Below are positions 44,148 to 52,556 of a DNA stretch of 64,000 bases, piece after piece. This DNA is from Pseudomonas sp. PDM04 (GTDB lineage Bacteria > Pseudomonadota > Gammaproteobacteria > Pseudomonadales > Pseudomonadaceae), in the NCBI RefSeq assembly GCF_014851765.1, contig NZ_JACVAI010000005.1, positions 522,915 through 586,914 on the forward strand, written 5' to 3'. Position 1 is the first letter of the stretch. Every line of letters starts with the position of its first letter. A model generated the notes under the pieces. That model worked only from the letters and a program-made list of their open reading frames with translations, did no database searches and was not told the DNA's origin. Made by a program: the position numbers and the translations under genes.

Positions 44148-46537
44148 CGGTCATCCTCCAGGTCCTTGGGTTTCCAGGTTTTCAACAGTAGCGCATTGCT
44201 CACCACGCTGACGCTCGATAACGCCATTGCCGCGCCGGCCAACACCGGGTTGAGGAAGCCGAACGCGGCCAGCGGGATGCCGATCAGGTTATAGACGAAG
44301 GCCCAGAACAGGTTCTGCCGGATCTTCGCATACGTCTTGCGGCTGATTTCCAGCGCCGCCGGCACCAGGCGCGGATCGCCGCGCATAAGGGTGATCCCGG
44401 CCGCGTGCATGGCGACGTCGGTGCCGCCGCCCATGGCAATGCCGATGTCGGCGGCGGCCAGGGCCGGGGCGTCGTTGATGCCATCGCCGACCATCGCCAC
44501 CACCCCGGTTTTTTTCAGGGCCGCGACGGTGGCGGCTTTGTCGGCTGGCAGCACCTCGGCGTGGACATCCTCGATGCCGAGCGCTTCGGCGACCACTCTG
44601 GCGCTGCCGCGGTTGTCACCGGTCAGCAGGTGGCTGCTGATCTGGCGCCGGCTGAGTTGTTGCACCGCCTGCAGTGCGCCGGGCTTGAGGGTGTCGCCAA
44701 ACGCGAACAGGCCCAGCACTTGCGGTTGTGGCGATTGCGCGATGAGCCAGGACAGGGTGCGGCCTTCGTTTTCCCAGGCACTGGCGGAATCTGCCAATGG
44801 ACCGGCATTCAAGCCACTGTCTTCCAGCAGGCGCCGATTGCCCAGCGCGAGCCGACGGCCCTGGAGGGTGCCGGCGATGCCGCGTCCGGTCAGCGATTGA
44901 CTGTCGCTGACGTCCGCCACGGTCAAGCCGCGTTCGGCACAGGCGTCCAATACCGCTTTGGCCAGCGGGTGTTCGCTGCCGCGTTGCAGGGCGCCCGCCA
45001 TTTGCAGCAGGGCGGTTTCGTCCGCGTCAACGGCGGTCATGTGAGCGATGCGCGGAGCGCCGGACGTCAGTGTGCCGGTTTTGTCGAACACCACCGCGCT
45101 GACTTCATGGGCGCGTTCCAGGGCTTCGGCGTCCTTGATCAGAATCCCGTGGCGCGCGGCCACGCCGGTGCCGGCCATGATCGCGGTCGGCGTGGCCAGG
45201 CCGAGGGCGCACGGACAGGCGATCACCAGCACCGCGACGGCGTTGATCAACGCGGTTTCCAGCGGCGCGCCGTACAGCCACCAGCCCACCAGGGTTGCCA
45301 ATGCGAGCAGCAGGACCGCCGGCACAAACACCTGGCTGACTTTATCCACCAGTTTCTGGATCGGCGCTTTCGCCGCCTGGGCGTCCTCCACCAGCCGGAT
45401 GATGCGCGCCAGTACGGTTTCCGCCCCGAGGGCCTGGGTACGTACCAGCAATCGGCCTTCGCCATTGATGGCGCCACCGGTCACCTTGTCGCCGGGCTGT
45501 TTCGGTACGGGCAGGCTCTCACCGCTGATCAGTGCTTCATCGGCGTGGCTCTGGCCCTCGACCACTTCACCGTCCACCGGAAAGCGCTCACCGGGTTTGA
45601 CCAGGACCAGGTCATCGAGGCGCAAGGCGCTGATGGCGACGTCCTGTTCACGGCCGTCGATCACCTGCACAGCGCGCTCCGGGCGCAGCGCTTCAAGGGC
45701 GCGGATGGCACTGGCGGTCTGGCGCTTGGCGCGGCTTTCCAGGTATTTGCCCAGCAGCACCAGAGCGATCACCACTGCGGACGCTTCGAAATACAGGTGC
45801 GGCATGCGTCCGGCGGCGGTGGCCCACTCATAGAGGCTCAGGCCGTAGCCGGCGCTGGTGCCGAGGGCGACCAGCAAGTCCATGTTGCCGGCACCGGCAC
45901 GCAGCGCTTTCCAGGCGGCCACATAGAAGCGCGCACCGAAGATGAATTGCACCGGGGTGGCCAACGCGAACTGCACCCACGCCGGGAGCATCCAGTGCAC
46001 ACCGAACGGTTGCAGCAGCATCGGCAACACCAGCGGCAGGGCGAGCGCGATCGCCAGGATCAACGCCCAGCGCTCACGGTGCAGGTGCTGCTGTTGCGTA
46101 TCGGTCTGCGGTTGTTCGGGCTGCCAGACGCTGGCGCTGTAACCCGCCCTGGACACCGCATCGATCAGGGTTTGGGGGGCGACCTGCCCAAGCAATTCGA
46201 GGTGGGCGCGTTCGTTGGCCAGGTTGACGCTGACGCGCCTGACACCCGGCACCTTGCCCAACGCCCGTTCGACTCGACCGACGCAGGAGGCGCAGGTCAT
46301 GCCGCCGATGCTCAGTTCCAGGTTGTGCTGCGGCACGCTGTAGCCCGCTTGTGCCACGGCCTCCACCAGCGCCGGCAGGCTGTCGCCCGGCGCCTGCACC
46401 CGAGCCTGCTCGGTGGCCAGGTTGACACTGACCGCCGTGGCGCCAATGACTTTGCTCAAGGCACGCTCGACACGCCCGGCGCAGCTGGCGCAGGTCATGC
46501 CGGCAATCGGCAGATCGAAAGTGATGGATTCGGACAT
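44144..46537 (-). CDS. copA: Cu(I)-translocating P-type ATPase
   Basis: A 797-residue P1B-type ATPase exporting Cu(I) from cytoplasm to periplasm. Two N-terminal metal-binding domains each have GMTCASC (about 14-20 and 82-88). The core has the CPC motif in IACPCALGLATPTA, phosphorylation site DKTGTLTSG, and hinge GDGINDAPALAAADIGIAMG. Length and motifs match CopA/CueA. A CueR operator lies 37-57 bp upstream of the ATG. cueR follows with a 4-bp overlap. The 127-residue periplasmic gene upstream on the same strand is separated by the operator. Confidence 0.96.
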   Translation of the reverse strand: MSESITFDLPIAGMTCASCAGRVERALSKVIGATAVSVNLATEQARVQAPGDSLPALVEAVAQAGYSVPQHNLELSIGGMTCASCVGRVERALGKVPGVRRVSVNLANERAHLELLGQVAPQTLIDAVSRAGYSASVWQPEQPQTDTQQQHLHRERWALILAIALALPLVLPMLLQPFGVHWMLPAWVQFALATPVQFIFGARFYVAAWKALRAGAGNMDLLVALGTSAGYGLSLYEWATAAGRMPHLYFEASAVVIALVLLGKYLESRAKRQTASAIRALEALRPERAVQVIDGREQDVAISALRLDDLVLVKPGERFPVDGEVVEGQSHADEALISGESLPVPKQPGDKVTGGAINGEGRLLVRTQALGAETVLARIIRLVEDAQAAKAPIQKLVDKVSQVFVPAVLLLALATLVGWWLYGAPLETALINAVAVLVIACPCALGLATPTAIMAGTGVAARHGILIKDAEALERAHEVSAVVFDKTGTLTSGAPRIAHMTAVDADETALLQMAGALQRGSEHPLAKAVLDACAERGLTVADVSDSQSLTGRGIAGTLQGRRLALGNRRLLEDSGLNAGPLADSASAWENEGRTLSWLIAQSPQPQVLGLFAFGDTLKPGALQAVQQLSRRQISSHLLTGDNRGSARVVAEALGIEDVHAEVLPADKAATVAALKKTGVVAMVGDGINDAPALAAADIGIAMGGGTDVAMHAAGITLMRGDPRLVPAALEISRKTYAKIRQNLFWAFVYNLIGIPLAAFGFLNPVLAGAAMALSSVSVVSNALLLKTWKPKDLEDDR

Positions 46538-46573
46538 CGGTCGCGCTCCCTGTAGAAGATGCCTACAGGATCA

Positions 46574-46594
46574 ACCTTGCCATGCGGGCAAGGT
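46574..46594 (-). promoter_or_regulatory. CueR operator of copA
   Basis: A 21-bp dyad with perfect 8-bp arms ACCTTGCC and GGCAAGGT around 5 bp. Read on the minus strand it begins TTGACCTTGCC, giving a -35 element (TTGACC) followed by the unusually long spacer typical of MerR-family promoters. It lies directly upstream of copA. Confidence 0.9.
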
Positions 46595-46624
46595 CAAGCG
46601 CCATGTTCCAGATCAAATGCGGCG

Positions 46625-47008
46625 TCAGTAATCCAGGGCTGCCTGCTTCAGGTACATGCCTTCCTGGGTCATGGCGATCCGGTACTTCAACACGTCACCG
46701 GCCTTGAGCGTAATGACCTGCGAGCCCGGCGCGAGCATTCCGGGGTTGCAACCCGGCGCCTGGCCGGGCAGCAGTTTGAGGCGCAGCGAGACATCGCCCG
46801 GCGGCAGGTTGAACGAGGTGCTCTGTTCCTGGAACAGCCGCGCCGACAGTTGATCCTGCAGGTACACGCCGATTTCGCAACTGGTCGACACTTCCAGGCG
46901 CTCGCGGGAAATGATCAGGACGCCGTAATCTTCACCGGCAGCAAGGGCCGAGGGCACGGCGGCGGAAAGGCTGAGCAAGCCAAACAGGCTGAAAGCTGAC
47001 CAGCGCAT
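46625..47008 (-). CDS. Hypothetical exported protein in the copper cluster
   Basis: A 127-residue protein with a cleavable signal peptide (MRWSAFSLFGLLSLSAAVPSALAA). The mature part looks all-beta (YGVLIISRERLEVSTSCEIG, SFNLPPGDVSLRLKLLPGQ), resembling small periplasmic beta-sandwich or DUF2846-like proteins. It contains two Cys (in TSCEIG and PGCNPG) that could form a disulfide. There is no His/Met-rich copper site. It lies between copA and the divergent copZ. Placement of the second CueR operator upstream (91 bp from its ATG) allows, but does not show, copper control. Confidence 0.75.
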   Translation of the reverse strand: MRWSAFSLFGLLSLSAAVPSALAAGEDYGVLIISRERLEVSTSCEIGVYLQDQLSARLFQEQSTSFNLPPGDVSLRLKLLPGQAPGCNPGMLAPGSQVITLKAGDVLKYRIAMTQEGMYLKQAALDY

Positions 47009-47098
47009 GGCTGAATCTCCTGAGTTCGAGTCATTGATGCTCGCAGCTTGGCCGAGCGCGGCGCCGATTGCCAGCCCGGCAGCGAATCTCAGAACTTG

Positions 47099-47119
47099 AC
47101 CTTGCCATGGTGGAAAGGT
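47099..47119 (+). promoter_or_regulatory. CueR operator of copZ
   Basis: A 21-bp imperfect dyad (ACCTTGCC, 5 bp, GGAAAGGT) overlaps a plus-strand TTGACC -35 element at 47096-47101. It is the same arrangement as at copA but oriented toward copZ, whose ATG lies 37 bp downstream. Confidence 0.85.
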
Positions 47120-47156
47120 CGAGGCTGTGCGCAACCTCATCAAAAGGAGTCATTGC

Positions 47157-47354
47157 ATGCAAGTGTTCAACGTTCAAGGCATGTCTTGCGGCCATTGCGT
47201 CAAGGCCATTACCCAGGCGCTGCAGGCGAAGGATCCCGCAGCCAGCGTGCGAGTCGACCTGGCGGCGAAGGAAGTGGGCGTCGAAAGCGCATTGACCGTC
47301 GATCAAGTGATCGCGGCGATCAGTGAAGAAGGCTATGAAGTGAAAGTCGCCTGA
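47157..47354 (+). CDS. copZ: Copper chaperone CopZ (HMA-domain protein)
   Basis: A 65-residue ferredoxin-fold metallochaperone starting MQVFNVQGMSCGHCVKAI with the metal-binding CxxC (Cys10/Cys13) and closing EEGYEVKVA. It binds cytosolic Cu(I) and passes it to CopA. An AAAGGAG site precedes the ATG; an in-frame upstream ATG is disregarded because it precedes the ribosome-binding site. Its own CueR operator lies just upstream. Confidence 0.93.
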   Translation: MQVFNVQGMSCGHCVKAITQALQAKDPAASVRVDLAAKEVGVESALTVDQVIAAISEEGYEVKVA

Positions 47355-47361
47355 ACACTTC

Positions 47362-47440
47362 CCTGTGGGAGCCAGTCCCGGTCAAGGGTATTGATATTGA
47401 CTGATGCCCGCGCAATCGCGAGCAAGCTCGCTCCCACAGT
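47362..47440. repeat. REP sequence with a degenerate partner
   Basis: An intact REP at 47413-47440 (core GCGAGCAAGCTCGCTCCCAC) and a decayed inverted arm near 47362-47380, between copZ and the drug exporter gene. Confidence 0.75.
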
Positions 47441-47470
47441 GTTTTGCTTCCATTCAGCAGGTTTTTAATA

Positions 47471-47484
47471 GTTAGCGAGCTATC
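47471..47484. promoter_or_regulatory. Candidate operator upstream of the Bcr/CflA exporter
   Basis: The near-palindrome GTTAGCGAGCTATC has perfect TAGC/GCTA inner arms, 70 bp before the exporter ATG. A TetR- or MarR-type repressor site is plausible; no regulator gene is adjacent. Confidence 0.35.
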
Positions 47485-47553
47485 GGAATGTTCAAGGCGG
47501 CCAGGCACGGCTAGACTGTCGGGCTTGCTGACCTCAGTCCCACTGGATGCCTG

Positions 47554-48750
47554 ATGAACCTCCGTACCATTTTGATACTCGGCGCCCTGAGCGCTTTTGG
47601 GCCGCTTGCGATCGATTTCTACCTGCCGGCCTTCCCGGCGATGGCCCTGGCGTTCGGCACCGATGAACAGCACGTTCAACTGACGCTGGCCGCGTATTTC
47701 CTCGGTCTGTCCATCGGCCAGCTGGCGTACGGCCCGGTGGCGGATCGTTTCGGCCGGCGGGTGCCATTGCTGACGGGCGTCGGCCTGTTCACCGTCGCGT
47801 CCCTGGCGTGCGCCTATGCGCCGAACCTGGAGTGGCTGATGGGCGCGCGCTTTGTCCAGGCATTGGGTGGCTGCGCCGGCATGGTGATCTCCCGGGCGGT
47901 GGTCAGCGACAAGTGTGATGCCGTGGGCTCGGCCAAGGTCTTTTCCCAACTGATGCTGGTCATGGGCCTGGCGCCGATTCTCGCGCCGATGCTCGGCGGA
48001 TTGCTGGTCAACACCACGGGCTGGCAATCGATTTTCCTCGCCTTGACCGGTTTCAGTGCGATGGCGGGGCTGGCAGTGGCGCTGGGGTTGCCGGAAAGCA
48101 TGCCCGCGCACCTGCCGCGTCAACCGCTGTCAGGGGCGCTGCGCCAGTACGGTCGCCTGCTGAAGGATCCGGTTTACCTGGGCCACGCCCTGACCGGTGG
48201 CATCGCCATCGCCGGGATGTTTGCCTACATCGCCGGTTCGCCGTTCGTTTTCATCAAGCTCTACGGGGTTCCGGCCGAGCACTTCGGCTGGTTGTTCGGT
48301 ACCAACGCGGCAGGCTTCATTCTGGTGGCGCAGGTCAACGCACGCCTGCTGGCCAAGCGCGGGCCGGCGTATCTGCTGGTGCGCACCGTTTGGATTTACC
48401 TGGCGGCGGCCCTGACGCTGTTGGCTGTCAGCTCGCTGCACACCGAGCAATTGTGGCCGCTGTTGGTGCCGCTGTTCATCTGCATCTCCAGCCTCGGTTG
48501 CATTCTGCCCAATGCTTCGGCGTGTGCCATGACCGGGCAGGGTGCGCGCGCCGGCAGTGCGTCGGCGATGCTCGGTTGCCTGCAATTCAGCGTCGCCGCC
48601 GGGGCCGCGTCGCTGGTGGGTGTCTTGTATGACGGCAGCGCGATGCCGATGGCCATGGTCATCAGCCTGTGCGCGATTCTGGTGGTGAGTGCGGCGATGC
48701 TCACCCGACGTCTGCAAAATGCCCGGGCATTGGCGCAAGCCCAGGTCTGA
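47554..48750 (+). CDS. Bcr/CflA-family MFS multidrug exporter
   Basis: A 398-residue, twelve-helix major facilitator. It carries motif A-like YGPVADRFGRRVPLLTG (about 61-77) and family-typical FGPLAIDFYLPAFPAMA (about 15-31) and GFSAMAGLAVALGLPES. Bcr/CflA transporters are H+-antiporters for bicyclomycin, sulfonamides or chloramphenicol-like drugs; the actual substrate here is unknown. The minus-strand 56-residue gene ends 8 bp after its stop. Confidence 0.92.
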   Translation: MNLRTILILGALSAFGPLAIDFYLPAFPAMALAFGTDEQHVQLTLAAYFLGLSIGQLAYGPVADRFGRRVPLLTGVGLFTVASLACAYAPNLEWLMGARFVQALGGCAGMVISRAVVSDKCDAVGSAKVFSQLMLVMGLAPILAPMLGGLLVNTTGWQSIFLALTGFSAMAGLAVALGLPESMPAHLPRQPLSGALRQYGRLLKDPVYLGHALTGGIAIAGMFAYIAGSPFVFIKLYGVPAEHFGWLFGTNAAGFILVAQVNARLLAKRGPAYLLVRTVWIYLAAALTLLAVSSLHTEQLWPLLVPLFICISSLGCILPNASACAMTGQGARAGSASAMLGCLQFSVAAGAASLVGVLYDGSAMPMAMVISLCAILVVSAAMLTRRLQNARALAQAQV

Positions 48751-48757
48751 GGAGGCC

Positions 48758-48928
48758 TCAGCCAGCAGCTCGGTGCTGGTAGACGGGGATCGGGTGAGGG
48801 GCTTGCAGGCGCGCTTCGAGGGTGCGGGTAAAGGCGCGGGCTTCGGCTTCGGTGCGGAATGTCACGGCGTGTTGATCCAGGCGGACCTGCCACTGGGAAT
48901 GTGCCAATTCTTTTATCAGGATCTTCAT
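48758..48928 (-). CDS. Small 56-residue hypothetical protein
   Basis: An ORF starting MKILIKELAHSQWQVRLDQH and ending QHRAAG, preceded by an excellent AGGAGG ribosome-binding site 5-10 bp upstream. The sequence is hydrophilic and looks like a small alpha/beta domain, with TFRTEAEARAFTRTLEARL forming a likely helix. The form (short beta hairpin, then helix, with A-x-A-FTRTLEARL) resembles small Pseudomonas proteins of unknown function. It is short enough to be missed by gene finders. Confidence 0.72.
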   Translation of the reverse strand: MKILIKELAHSQWQVRLDQHAVTFRTEAEARAFTRTLEARLQAPHPIPVYQHRAAG

Positions 48929-49025
48929 TGCTGACCTCCTCGGTTAAAAGATTGCATCGCAGAGGTCACGATTGTAGACCCCCGTGCAATCAAAACCATG
49001 ACAACGATCAACCTTCGGACTGACG

Positions 49026-49047
49026 GCGTCGCCCTGGCGGGCGACGC
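49026..49047 (-). terminator. Possible terminator of the oxidoreductase/ABM operon
   Basis: A 9-bp GC-rich perfect stem GCGTCGCCC/GGGCGACGC with TGGC loop, 15 bp beyond the oxidoreductase stop on the minus strand. No T-run follows, so efficiency is uncertain. Confidence 0.45.
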
Positions 49048-49062
49048 GTGTTTCAACCTGTT

Positions 49063-50076
49063 TCAGAAGCCTTCGAGCACGATCTTGCCCTTGGATGTTC
49101 CGCTTTCCAGCAGCGCGTGGGCGCGTCGCAGGTTGGCCGCATTGATGCTCCCGAAGTGCTCGCCGACCGTGGTTTTCAAGGTCCCGGCGTCGATCAGCCC
49201 GGCGACCCGGTTGAGCAGTTTGTGTTGCTCGATCATGTCCGGGGTTTCGAACAGCGAGCGGGTGTACATGAACTCCCAGTGCAGCGACAGGCTCTTGCGC
49301 TTGAGCTTGGTCACGTCCAGGGCCTTCGGGTCATCGATCAGCGCGAGCTGGCCTTGCGGCGCCAGGGCTTCGACCAACTGGTCCAGGTGATGATCGGTCT
49401 GGGTCAGGCTGGCGACGTGGGTGACATTCGCAACGCCTGCGTTTTTCAGGGCTTCGCTCAACGGCTGGCTGTGATCGATCACCAGGTCGGCACCCAGTTC
49501 ACGGACCCAGCTCTGGGTTTGCGGTCGCGAAGCGGTGCCGATCACCGTAAGGCCGGTCAGTTGGCTGGCCAACTGCGTCAGGATCGAACCCACCCCGCCG
49601 GCCGCGCCAACGATCAGCAGGCTCTGGCCTTCATCGGTTTTGCCTTCGCGCACTTGCAGGCGTTCGAAGAGCAATTCCCACGCAGTGATGGCGGTCAGCG
49701 GCAGGGCGGCGGCTTCGGCGAAACCCAGGGTCTTCGGCATGTGGCCGACGATGCGCTCGTCCACCACGTGCAATTCGCTGTTGCCGCCAGCACGGGCGAT
49801 CGAGCCGGCGTAGAACACCTTGTCGCCGGCCTTGAACAACGTCACTTCGCTGCCGACCGCCTTGACCACACCGGCGACGTCCCAGCCCAGCACTTTGGGC
49901 GCACCACCTTCAGGCTGGACGTTCTGGCGGACCTTGGTGTCCACGGGATTGACCGAGATGGCTTTGACTTCCACCAGCAGATCGCGCGGGCCGGCGACCG
50001 GTTCTGGCAATTCGATGTCCTGCAGGGATTTTTCGTCGCTGATCGGCAACGAGGCGTAGTAGGCGATGGCTTTCAT
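49063..50076 (-). CDS. Zinc-binding-type alcohol dehydrogenase / quinone reductase (MDR)
   Basis: A 337-residue medium-chain dehydrogenase. The GroES-like N-terminal half includes VKAISVNPVDTKVR and VLGWDVAGVVKAVGSEV. The Rossmann half has LLIVGAAGGVGSILTQLA (NADPH site). Catalytic zinc ligands (Cys/His/Cys) are not all present, so it belongs with the quinone-oxidoreductase-like members. The start at MKAIAYYASLPISD is typical. It is downstream of an ABM gene (32-bp gap) divergent from a LysR gene, so it is likely a LysR-controlled operon for a quinone or reactive carbonyl. Confidence 0.9.
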   Translation of the reverse strand: MKAIAYYASLPISDEKSLQDIELPEPVAGPRDLLVEVKAISVNPVDTKVRQNVQPEGGAPKVLGWDVAGVVKAVGSEVTLFKAGDKVFYAGSIARAGGNSELHVVDERIVGHMPKTLGFAEAAALPLTAITAWELLFERLQVREGKTDEGQSLLIVGAAGGVGSILTQLASQLTGLTVIGTASRPQTQSWVRELGADLVIDHSQPLSEALKNAGVANVTHVASLTQTDHHLDQLVEALAPQGQLALIDDPKALDVTKLKRKSLSLHWEFMYTRSLFETPDMIEQHKLLNRVAGLIDAGTLKTTVGEHFGSINAANLRRAHALLESGTSKGKIVLEGF

Positions 50077-50108
50077 GAGGGATTCCTGAGCAGTAGTAAA
50101 AAGAAGGG

Positions 50109-50402
50109 TCAAACCAGGGCGCGCAGGCGCTTGAGGTCGAAGTGTTCGATCAGCTCGCCGGCCGAGGCACGAAAATGCTGGATGTGGGCGCTGGCATCAT
50201 GGGCCTGCAGCGCTTCGTCGCTGCTCCATTGTTCAATCATGTAGAAAGCCAGCGGGTTGGCCAGGTCCTGGTGCAAATCGTATTGACCACAGCCGGCTTC
50301 GGCGCGGGTCGGTTCCAGCAGGGTGCGCAAGTGCTGCTCAAGTGCGTCCTGCTGGCCAGCTTTGGCAATCAGCGTGGCAATGGCGGTGAAAGGCTGCGAC
50401 AT
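50109..50402 (-). CDS. Antibiotic biosynthesis monooxygenase (ABM) domain protein
   Basis: A 97-residue single ABM-fold protein (YgiN-like): FTAIATLIAKAGQQDALEQH, then RAEAGCGQYDLHQDLANPLA, EQWSSDEALQAHDASAHIQHF. Such dimeric proteins act as quinol monooxygenases or small-molecule-binding partners. It is the first gene of the operon with the MDR oxidoreductase and divergent from the LysR regulator. Confidence 0.9.
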   Translation of the reverse strand: MSQPFTAIATLIAKAGQQDALEQHLRTLLEPTRAEAGCGQYDLHQDLANPLAFYMIEQWSSDEALQAHDASAHIQHFRASAGELIEHFDLKRLRALV

Positions 50403-50475
50403 GTTCGGCTCCGTGAGCAGGTTGATTGCGATGGGGCAGATGATTGGCTATTTCTCTGCAAGATAAAACCCGCTA

Positions 50476-50491
50476 AAAGAGCAGTCTCTTT
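50476..50491. promoter_or_regulatory. Candidate LysR operator in the ABM/LysR divergent spacer
   Basis: A perfect dyad AAAGAG-CAGT-CTCTTT lies in the 120-bp spacer between the ABM operon (start 50402) and the LysR gene (start 50523). Its position between divergent promoters is that expected for LysR autoregulation. Confidence 0.5.
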
Positions 50492-50522
50492 CAATATATT
50501 TTTGATAATTGGGGCTTGAGCC

Positions 50523-51452
50523 ATGTTGCGTTTCGATGACCTGCAGCTGTTTGTCCGGGCGGCGGACCTGGGAAGCCTGTCGGCGGCCGCCCGGGGCATG
50601 GACATGTCGGCGGCGGTGGCCAGTGCCGCGTTGAAGCGCATCGAGCAGCAACTTGGCGCCCGGTTGCTGGCTCGATCCACACGCAGCCTGCGCCTGACCG
50701 CCGAGGGCGAAGGGTTCCTCGAGTATGCCCGGGCCGCGCTGGGCAACCTGGACGAAGGCCGCCGCTTGTTGGCCCGTGGCCAGGATCAGGTCAGCGGGGT
50801 GCTGCAGTTGTCGGCACCGTCGGATTTCGGGCGCAACCTGCTGCTGCCCTGGCTGGACGAGTTTCAGCGCGAGCACCCGAAACTGACCGTGCGTTTGCTG
50901 TTGGGCGATCGTATCGCCGACCTGTTTCGCCAACCTGTGGACATTGCCCTGCGTTACGGCGAGCCGGAAGATTCGAGCCTGGTGGCGTTGCCCATCGCCC
51001 CGCAGAACCGACGTGTGTTGTGTGCCGCGCCGAGTTACCTGGCCCGGCATGGCGAGCCGCGCCAACTCGAGCAACTGGCGCAGCACAATTGCCTGCTGTA
51101 CATGCTCGGCAGTCGGGTTCATGACCACTGGAGTTTCCACGACGGCAAGCGCGAAGTCAGCCTGACGGTCAGCGGTGACCGCTTCAGCGACGATGCCGAT
51201 GTGGTGCGCTTGTGGGCGCTGTCGGGCGCGGGGATCGCCTACAAGTCATGGCTCGACGTGGCCGCCGATGTGCTGGCCGGTCGCTTGAAAGTGCTGATGC
51301 CGGAGCTGCTCTGTGAGCGTGCACCGCTGAATCTGCTGTGCGCCCATCGCGCACAATTGAGTAAGCCGGTGAACCTTCTGCGGGAAATGCTTGCCAGCCG
51401 ATGTACTCGTCTGGGCGGTCAATTTCCCGGGTTGGCGGGGGCTGATCATTAG
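50523..51452 (+). CDS. LysR-family transcriptional regulator
   Basis: A 309-residue LysR regulator. The N-terminal winged HTH includes LRFDDLQLFVRAADLGSLSA and LKRIEQQLGARLLARSTRSL. The substrate-binding domain starts at GVLQLSAPSDFGRNLLLPWL, in the style of the CrgA/DmlR branch. It is divergent from the ABM/MDR operon, which it likely controls; many such regulators respond to quinones or organic acids. Confidence 0.9.
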   Translation: MLRFDDLQLFVRAADLGSLSAAARGMDMSAAVASAALKRIEQQLGARLLARSTRSLRLTAEGEGFLEYARAALGNLDEGRRLLARGQDQVSGVLQLSAPSDFGRNLLLPWLDEFQREHPKLTVRLLLGDRIADLFRQPVDIALRYGEPEDSSLVALPIAPQNRRVLCAAPSYLARHGEPRQLEQLAQHNCLLYMLGSRVHDHWSFHDGKREVSLTVSGDRFSDDADVVRLWALSGAGIAYKSWLDVAADVLAGRLKVLMPELLCERAPLNLLCAHRAQLSKPVNLLREMLASRCTRLGGQFPGLAGADH

Positions 51453-51766
51453 TCGCCGGAAAATAGCGAAATTTCTCTCAGGATCAATCACCACCAATGG
51501 TTTCCGGGGGGCAGGAACCGGCGATCAACGCGCTTATACTAGCGCCGCCTCATGTGCGCAGCGTCGAGCTTGCCATGGCGAGTCCGCGTCCGAGCCGCCC
51601 GGCTCTGCGGTCAATCACCGGTCTTTGCAAGGTCTGCGAAGCCGTGGCTTGGGTGAGTGGATGGCTCTGCCCGGTTTATGGCGGTTTCCACGTCTTGGCC
51701 GACGACACATTACTGGTCAAGATATCTCTGAGCAGTAGACGAAACGATTCAACAGGGAGTGAATAC
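51453..51766. promoter_or_regulatory. Upstream region of the ArsR-type regulator
   Basis: No gene is evident in 314 bp. A TATACT hexamer at 51535-51540 in the context CTTATACTAGCGCC resembles a sigma-70 -10 element, but the upstream -35 is poor. If used, it would give a leader of about 220 nt before the ATG at 51767. Confidence 0.35.
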
Positions 51767-52504
51767 ATGGAACATGCACCTTGCATCAGCCAGATTGCCA
51801 CGTTGCTGTCTGACCCAAAGCGCAGCGCAATGATGTGGGCCTTGATGGACGGCGCGGCGCGACAGACCGAAGAGCTGGCATTGCTGGCCCGCCTGTCGCC
51901 GTCCTCGGCCAGTGCGCACCTGGGGCGTTTGTCCGCCGGAGGTCTGTTGAAAGTCGAAACCCGTGGCCGCAAGCGGTTCTTCCGCCTGGCCGCGCCCGAA
52001 ATCGGCGCTGCGATCGAAGCGCTGGCCAGTGCAACGATTGCCAGTACCCCTCGGGACATTCCCGACGTGTTCAAGCGCAACACGACCCCTATCCCGATAC
52101 GCCAGGCGGCACCTTCGTCATTATTGCGCGCCCGGCTCTGTGACGATCATCTGGGCGGCACGCTGGCCGCCGATCTCTACCAGCGCCTGCTGGACGCAGG
52201 CTGGATCGAGCAGTTCGATCATCGGGTGTCGATCACCCACAAGGGCGCGACGCAACTGGCCAATCGCGGGGTGTTCGTCCAGGCATTGGCGTACAGCACC
52301 AGCAAGGCGGCCTGTGCCTGTCCCGACTGGAGCGAAAGACGTCCGCACATGGGCGGTTCTCTGGGGGCGGCGCTGTTGCAACTGTTCATGCAGTCCGGGT
52401 GGCTGAGCCTGCCAAACGATTCCCGCGCCTTGCACATCACCTCGGCAGGGCAGCGTGAAATCCACCGCTTTGCCAAGGAAACCGAACTGGAAATGGCGTT
52501 GTAG
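51767..52504 (+). CDS. ArsR-family winged-helix regulator (long form)
   Basis: A 245-residue regulator. The ArsR HTH lies in the first 90 residues (ISQIATLLSDPKRSAMMWAL, LALLARLSPSSASAHLGRL, LKVETRGRKRFFRLA), followed by a second wing-like domain with RARLCDDHLGGTLAADLYQR and a Cys pair in KAACACPDW. This long form is widespread in pseudomonads, and its effector is unknown. The start follows AGGGAG. Metal sensing through the Cys pair is only a possibility. Confidence 0.85.
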   Translation: MEHAPCISQIATLLSDPKRSAMMWALMDGAARQTEELALLARLSPSSASAHLGRLSAGGLLKVETRGRKRFFRLAAPEIGAAIEALASATIASTPRDIPDVFKRNTTPIPIRQAAPSSLLRARLCDDHLGGTLAADLYQRLLDAGWIEQFDHRVSITHKGATQLANRGVFVQALAYSTSKAACACPDWSERRPHMGGSLGAALLQLFMQSGWLSLPNDSRALHITSAGQREIHRFAKETELEMAL

Positions 52505-52514
52505 GCGCAAGGCG

Positions 52515-52553
52515 GGAGCGGCGGCGAAGACTCGACTCGCTCGCTCCCACACC
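52515..52553. repeat. Degenerate REP in the convergent spacer
   Basis: GCGGGAGCGGCGG and CTCGCTCGCTCCCAC halves remain of a REP between the ArsR-type and adenine deaminase genes. Confidence 0.45.
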
Positions 52554-52556
52554 GGC

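Noticed and set aside
44405..46555. Open frame of about 700 codons antisense to copA
   Set aside because: copA is certain from GMTCASC, CPC and DKTG; the opposite frame is a GC-skew artefact.
51497..51766. Upstream extension of the ArsR-type gene
   Set aside because: The extension has no ribosome-binding site and no ArsR-like sequence; the ATG at 51767 follows AGGGAG and the HTH starts right after it.
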